From an uncultured Acidimicrobiales bacterium (GTDB lineage Bacteria > Actinomycetota > Acidimicrobiia > Acidimicrobiales > Aldehydirespiratoraceae): a stretch of DNA of 6,087 nucleotides. The translations under genes were made by a program, and so were the position numbers. The stretch lies in NCBI GenBank assembly GCA_938091985.1, contig CALKOE010000147.1:1-6087 (forward strand). Direction: 5' to 3'. The notes under the pieces are model-generated. The model was not told the origin of the DNA. It searched no databases and saw only the letters and a program-made list of their open reading frames with translations. This document shows, piece by piece, positions 4,384-6,087 of this stretch (within the stretch, counting starts at the first letter, position 1; each line of letters opens with the position of its first letter).

Positions 4384-5088
4384 GTGTCCGACGAACCACC
4401 GGCGAGCCCCTGGCAGTTCCCCTCCGCCGCGGACCTCAACGCGATCGAGCCGGATGATCTCGGCCTCATCGCCACCGGCGCCGACACCGAGCCGGGCACC
4501 GTGCTGGCGGCATACCGCCACGGCATGTTCCCGATGCCCACCGAAGCCGGCGGTCCCGTTGGCTGGTGGTCTCCCGACCCTCGCGGTGTGCTCCCGCTCG
4601 ACGCGCTGAAGGTGAGCCGGTCGCTGCGGCGATCATGTCGAAAGTTCGAGATCCGTGTGAATACCGCGTTCGAAGAAGTGATCGATGCGTGCGCAGATCC
4701 TCGTCGGCCGTACGGGTGGATCGACGGTCGCATCCGAGAGTCGTACCTGAGACTTCACCAGATGGGGTGGGTTCACAGCGTCGAGACGTGGCGAGATGGT
4801 CGCCTCGTCGGCGGTCTCTACGGCGTCGCCATCGGTGGCCTCTTCGCCGGTGAATCGATGTTTCATCGAGAGACCGACGCATCGAAAGCCGCCCTGGTCG
4901 CACTGGTGGGAGCACTGTCGGACAGCGCCCCTCGGCTCATCGACGTCCAGTGGTGCAACGACCACCTGGTGACACTCGGCGCGCAGAACTGGACGAGAGC
5001 GCGCTATCTCGACGCGCTGCCGCAACTACTCGCGTCGCCCCCTTCCGTCGTGTTCTCCGGTGGAGCACATACGATCTCAGAGGCTTGA
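4384..5088 (+). CDS. aat: Leucyl/phenylalanyl-tRNA--protein transferase
   Basis: This enzyme moves Leu or Phe from charged tRNA to the N-terminus of proteins beginning with Arg or Lys, creating an N-degron read by ClpS and the Clp protease in the cytoplasm. At 234 residues it matches the family's usual length. Visible motifs are GLIATGADTEPGTVLAAYRHGMFPM (27-51), GWWSPDPRGVLPLD (60-73), GWIDGRIRESYLRLHQMGW (111-129), VETWRDGRLVGGLYGVAIGG (133-152), FAGESMFHRETDASKAAL (154-171) with the family's conserved Glu157, and DVQWCNDHLVTLGA (187-200). The frame is open far upstream, but that part is antisense to the methyltransferase. The GTG at 4384 fits the family's N-terminus and a TANNNT box 6 nt upstream. 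The GGDEF-like gene follows after 31 nt and probably shares its transcript. Confidence 0.95.
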   Translation: MSDEPPASPWQFPSAADLNAIEPDDLGLIATGADTEPGTVLAAYRHGMFPMPTEAGGPVGWWSPDPRGVLPLDALKVSRSLRRSCRKFEIRVNTAFEEVIDACADPRRPYGWIDGRIRESYLRLHQMGWVHSVETWRDGRLVGGLYGVAIGGLFAGESMFHRETDASKAALVALVGALSDSAPRLIDVQWCNDHLVTLGAQNWTRARYLDALPQLLASPPSVVFSGGAHTISEA

Positions 5089-5110
5089 TTCGTGGGGTCG
5101 AGCGACCGAT

Positions 5111-5114
5111 GGAG
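5111..5114 (+). promoter_or_regulatory. Shine-Dalgarno GGAG that sets the start of the GGDEF-like gene
   Basis: GGAG lies 5 nt before the ATG at 5120. It supports that start over an in-frame GTG at 5060, which would overlap the end of aat. Confidence 0.6.
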
Positions 5115-5119
5115 TTCGG

Positions 5120-5947
5120 ATGAGTGAGCAGCGCCTTGGGTCCAACATCGACATCGCTACCGGGATCGGCCTCGTTGGAGTCGGCGCGGGAATTCTCGGC
5201 GCCGTGACGGGCCGCAAGAAGTTCGCCCTGGCCAGCGCCGGAGCCGCCGCGGCCGTCGCCCTCATCGCTCGCCGCGATGCCGGCGAGTCACGCGATCTCG
5301 AGCGCCGAGTCGCTTCCATGAACGAGCAGATCCGCCAACTCGAAAACGCGGTTGCTGCCCAGGTGCAAAGCCGTATGGCTGCCGAGGAGGCCGTCAAGAG
5401 CCTCAGCGGCCAACTCTCCGAGGCCGAACGCCGCGCCGGCGACACCTTACGAACTCCCCTCGTGCTCAACTCCGATGGCGGCGAGGGTCTCACCGATCCC
5501 GACACCGGCCTCTTCAACCACGAGTACTTCCTGGTCGCACTCGACAGCCGCATCGCCGCCGCCCGCCGTCACTTGCGCCCGGTCGCAGTCGCCCTGCTCG
5601 ACATCGTCGAAGGACGCGAAGGCAGCGAGCGACCCCCCGCCGATGCACGCATGATCGCCGACGCCTTGCGTGAAACTCTCCGCGAGTCCGACACCGCGAC
5701 CCGCCTGCAAGACGGCCGCTTCGGCGTCGTGCTCGAAGACACGCCCGAGAATGGCGCGATCTGGACAATGGAACGAGTGCGCCGCCGCCTCGCCGAGGAC
5801 AATCCCGATCTCACGCTCTGGGCCGGCGTCGCCTGCTACCCGGCCCACGCATTCGACGTCGGCGCCCTCATCGACCGCGCCGACGCCGCGCTCGACTCCG
5901 CCAAGGAGTGGCACCAGGATCGCATCGAGGTCGCGACCGCCGAATAG
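5120..5947 (+). CDS. Membrane-anchored coiled-coil protein with degenerate GGDEF domain
   Basis: This 275-residue protein begins with two closely spaced hydrophobic stretches (about 12-30 and 35-50) separated by a basic GRKK turn. A charged coiled-coil region follows (about 56-106). A diguanylate-cyclase-like domain spans about 124-272: LTDPDTGLFNHEYF (124-137) is the usual opening, VALLDI (157-162) matches the metal-site strand, WAGVACYPAH (234-243) is the late strand, and LIDRADAALDSAKEWHQDRI (250-269) is the typical C-terminal helix. The GGDEF signature itself is lost: in RLQDGRFGVVL (195-205) the five positions read QDGRF. The second metal-site Asp is Val163. Synthesis of c-di-GMP is therefore unlikely. 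A role as a receptor, dimerising or structural module is inference. The start at 5120 is set by GGAG 5 nt upstream. It probably forms an operon with aat. Confidence 0.8.
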   Translation: MSEQRLGSNIDIATGIGLVGVGAGILGAVTGRKKFALASAGAAAAVALIARRDAGESRDLERRVASMNEQIRQLENAVAAQVQSRMAAEEAVKSLSGQLSEAERRAGDTLRTPLVLNSDGGEGLTDPDTGLFNHEYFLVALDSRIAAARRHLRPVAVALLDIVEGREGSERPPADARMIADALRETLRESDTATRLQDGRFGVVLEDTPENGAIWTMERVRRRLAEDNPDLTLWAGVACYPAHAFDVGALIDRADAALDSAKEWHQDRIEVATAE

Positions 5948-6048
5948 CGGTCAATTCTGGATCACCGGTCCGTCCCACATCCCACATTTCACCGCTGCTC
6001 ATAGGCCAATGTTCCCAGCATTGTGTGACAGCCCAGGGAGGTGGCTCC

Positions 6049-6078
6049 GATCGCGGTCAACCCAAGTTGACCGCGATC
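6049..6078. terminator. Perfect 13-bp hairpin, possible bidirectional terminator
   Basis: GATCGCGGTCAAC (6049-6061) and GTTGACCGCGATC (6066-6078) pair perfectly around a CCAA loop. It lies 101 nt after the stop of the GGDEF-like gene. There is no U-run on either side. It could end transcription from both directions if a convergent gene lies to the right. The gap 5948-6048 otherwise holds a tandem CCCACAT pair (5974-5987) and nothing else I can support. Confidence 0.45.
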
Positions 6079-6087
6079 TCGATGTCC
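6057..6087 (-). CDS. Possible C-terminal end of a convergent gene (partial, runs off right edge)
   Basis: Read on the minus strand from 6086, one frame gives DIEIAVNLG and then a TGA at 6057-6059. Eight of nine third codon positions are G or C, as in the real genes of this window; the other minus-strand frame I read through this stretch is poor in G or C there. The piece is far too short to name a product. The hairpin at 6049-6078 spans the stop. Confidence 0.25.
   Translation of the reverse strand, partial: DIEIAVNLG

Noticed and set aside
5060..5119. GTG start for the GGDEF-like gene
   Set aside because: It overlaps the end of aat and lacks a Shine-Dalgarno. The ATG at 5120 has GGAG at a normal distance.
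5447..5914. Minus-strand open frame antisense to the GGDEF-like gene
   Set aside because: No domain is recognisable and it follows from the GC-rich third positions of the real gene.
5974..5987. Tandem CCCACAT repeat
   Set aside because: Only two 7-bp copies in a short gap. No sign of a larger array or element.
6010..6087. Plus-strand open frame starting at an ATG near the right edge
   Set aside because: Third-position composition is not coding-like, there is no clear Shine-Dalgarno or TANNNT box, and it crosses the 13-bp hairpin.

Overview
The window is high-GC bacterial DNA. GC-rich third codon positions, frequent GTG starts, Thr-rich linkers after membrane segments and lipobox, and TANNNT boxes just before start codons all suggest an actinobacterium. 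Acidimicrobiia is my best guess, from the style of the secreted cyclophilin-like proteins; this is inference, not a database result. I see no mobile element, CRISPR array, tRNA or rRNA.

Layout, left to right. (a) 3-182, minus: the N-terminus of a Thr-rich lipoprotein that runs off the left edge. (b) 385-2025, minus: a three-gene operon of ECF sigma factor, small zinc-binding anti-sigma-like protein, and MscS-family channel-like membrane protein. The last two genes overlap by ATGA, and the sigma/anti-sigma junction carries an 18-bp near-perfect direct repeat. (c) 2074-3749, plus: two tandem membrane-anchored cyclophilin-type proteins, divergent from the sigma gene. The second keeps cyclophilin active-site motifs; the first has lost them. 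A strong hairpin lies between them. (d) 3721-4353, minus: a SAM-methyltransferase-like protein whose 3' end overlaps the cyclophilin gene by 29 bp. (e) 4384-5088, plus: aat, leucyl/phenylalanyl-tRNA--protein transferase, divergent from the methyltransferase across only 30 bp. (f) 5120-5947, plus: a membrane-anchored coiled-coil protein with a degenerate GGDEF domain, probably co-transcribed with aat. (g) 5948-6087: a noncoding tail with a 13-bp perfect hairpin and perhaps the last codons of a convergent minus-strand gene.

How the genes may work together. The sigma/anti-sigma/channel operon looks like an envelope or osmotic stress circuit: the anti-sigma has no membrane segment, and a membrane protein is translationally coupled to it. 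The tandem cyclophilins would act outside the membrane on protein folding, and their promoter region is shared with the sigma gene. Aat is a housekeeping N-degron enzyme with no obvious link to its neighbours.

A recurring theme is start-site architecture. Genes at the head of transcripts have a TANNNT box 6 nt (once 8 nt) before the start codon and no Shine-Dalgarno, which fits leaderless mRNAs. Genes inside operons have clear Shine-Dalgarno sequences.
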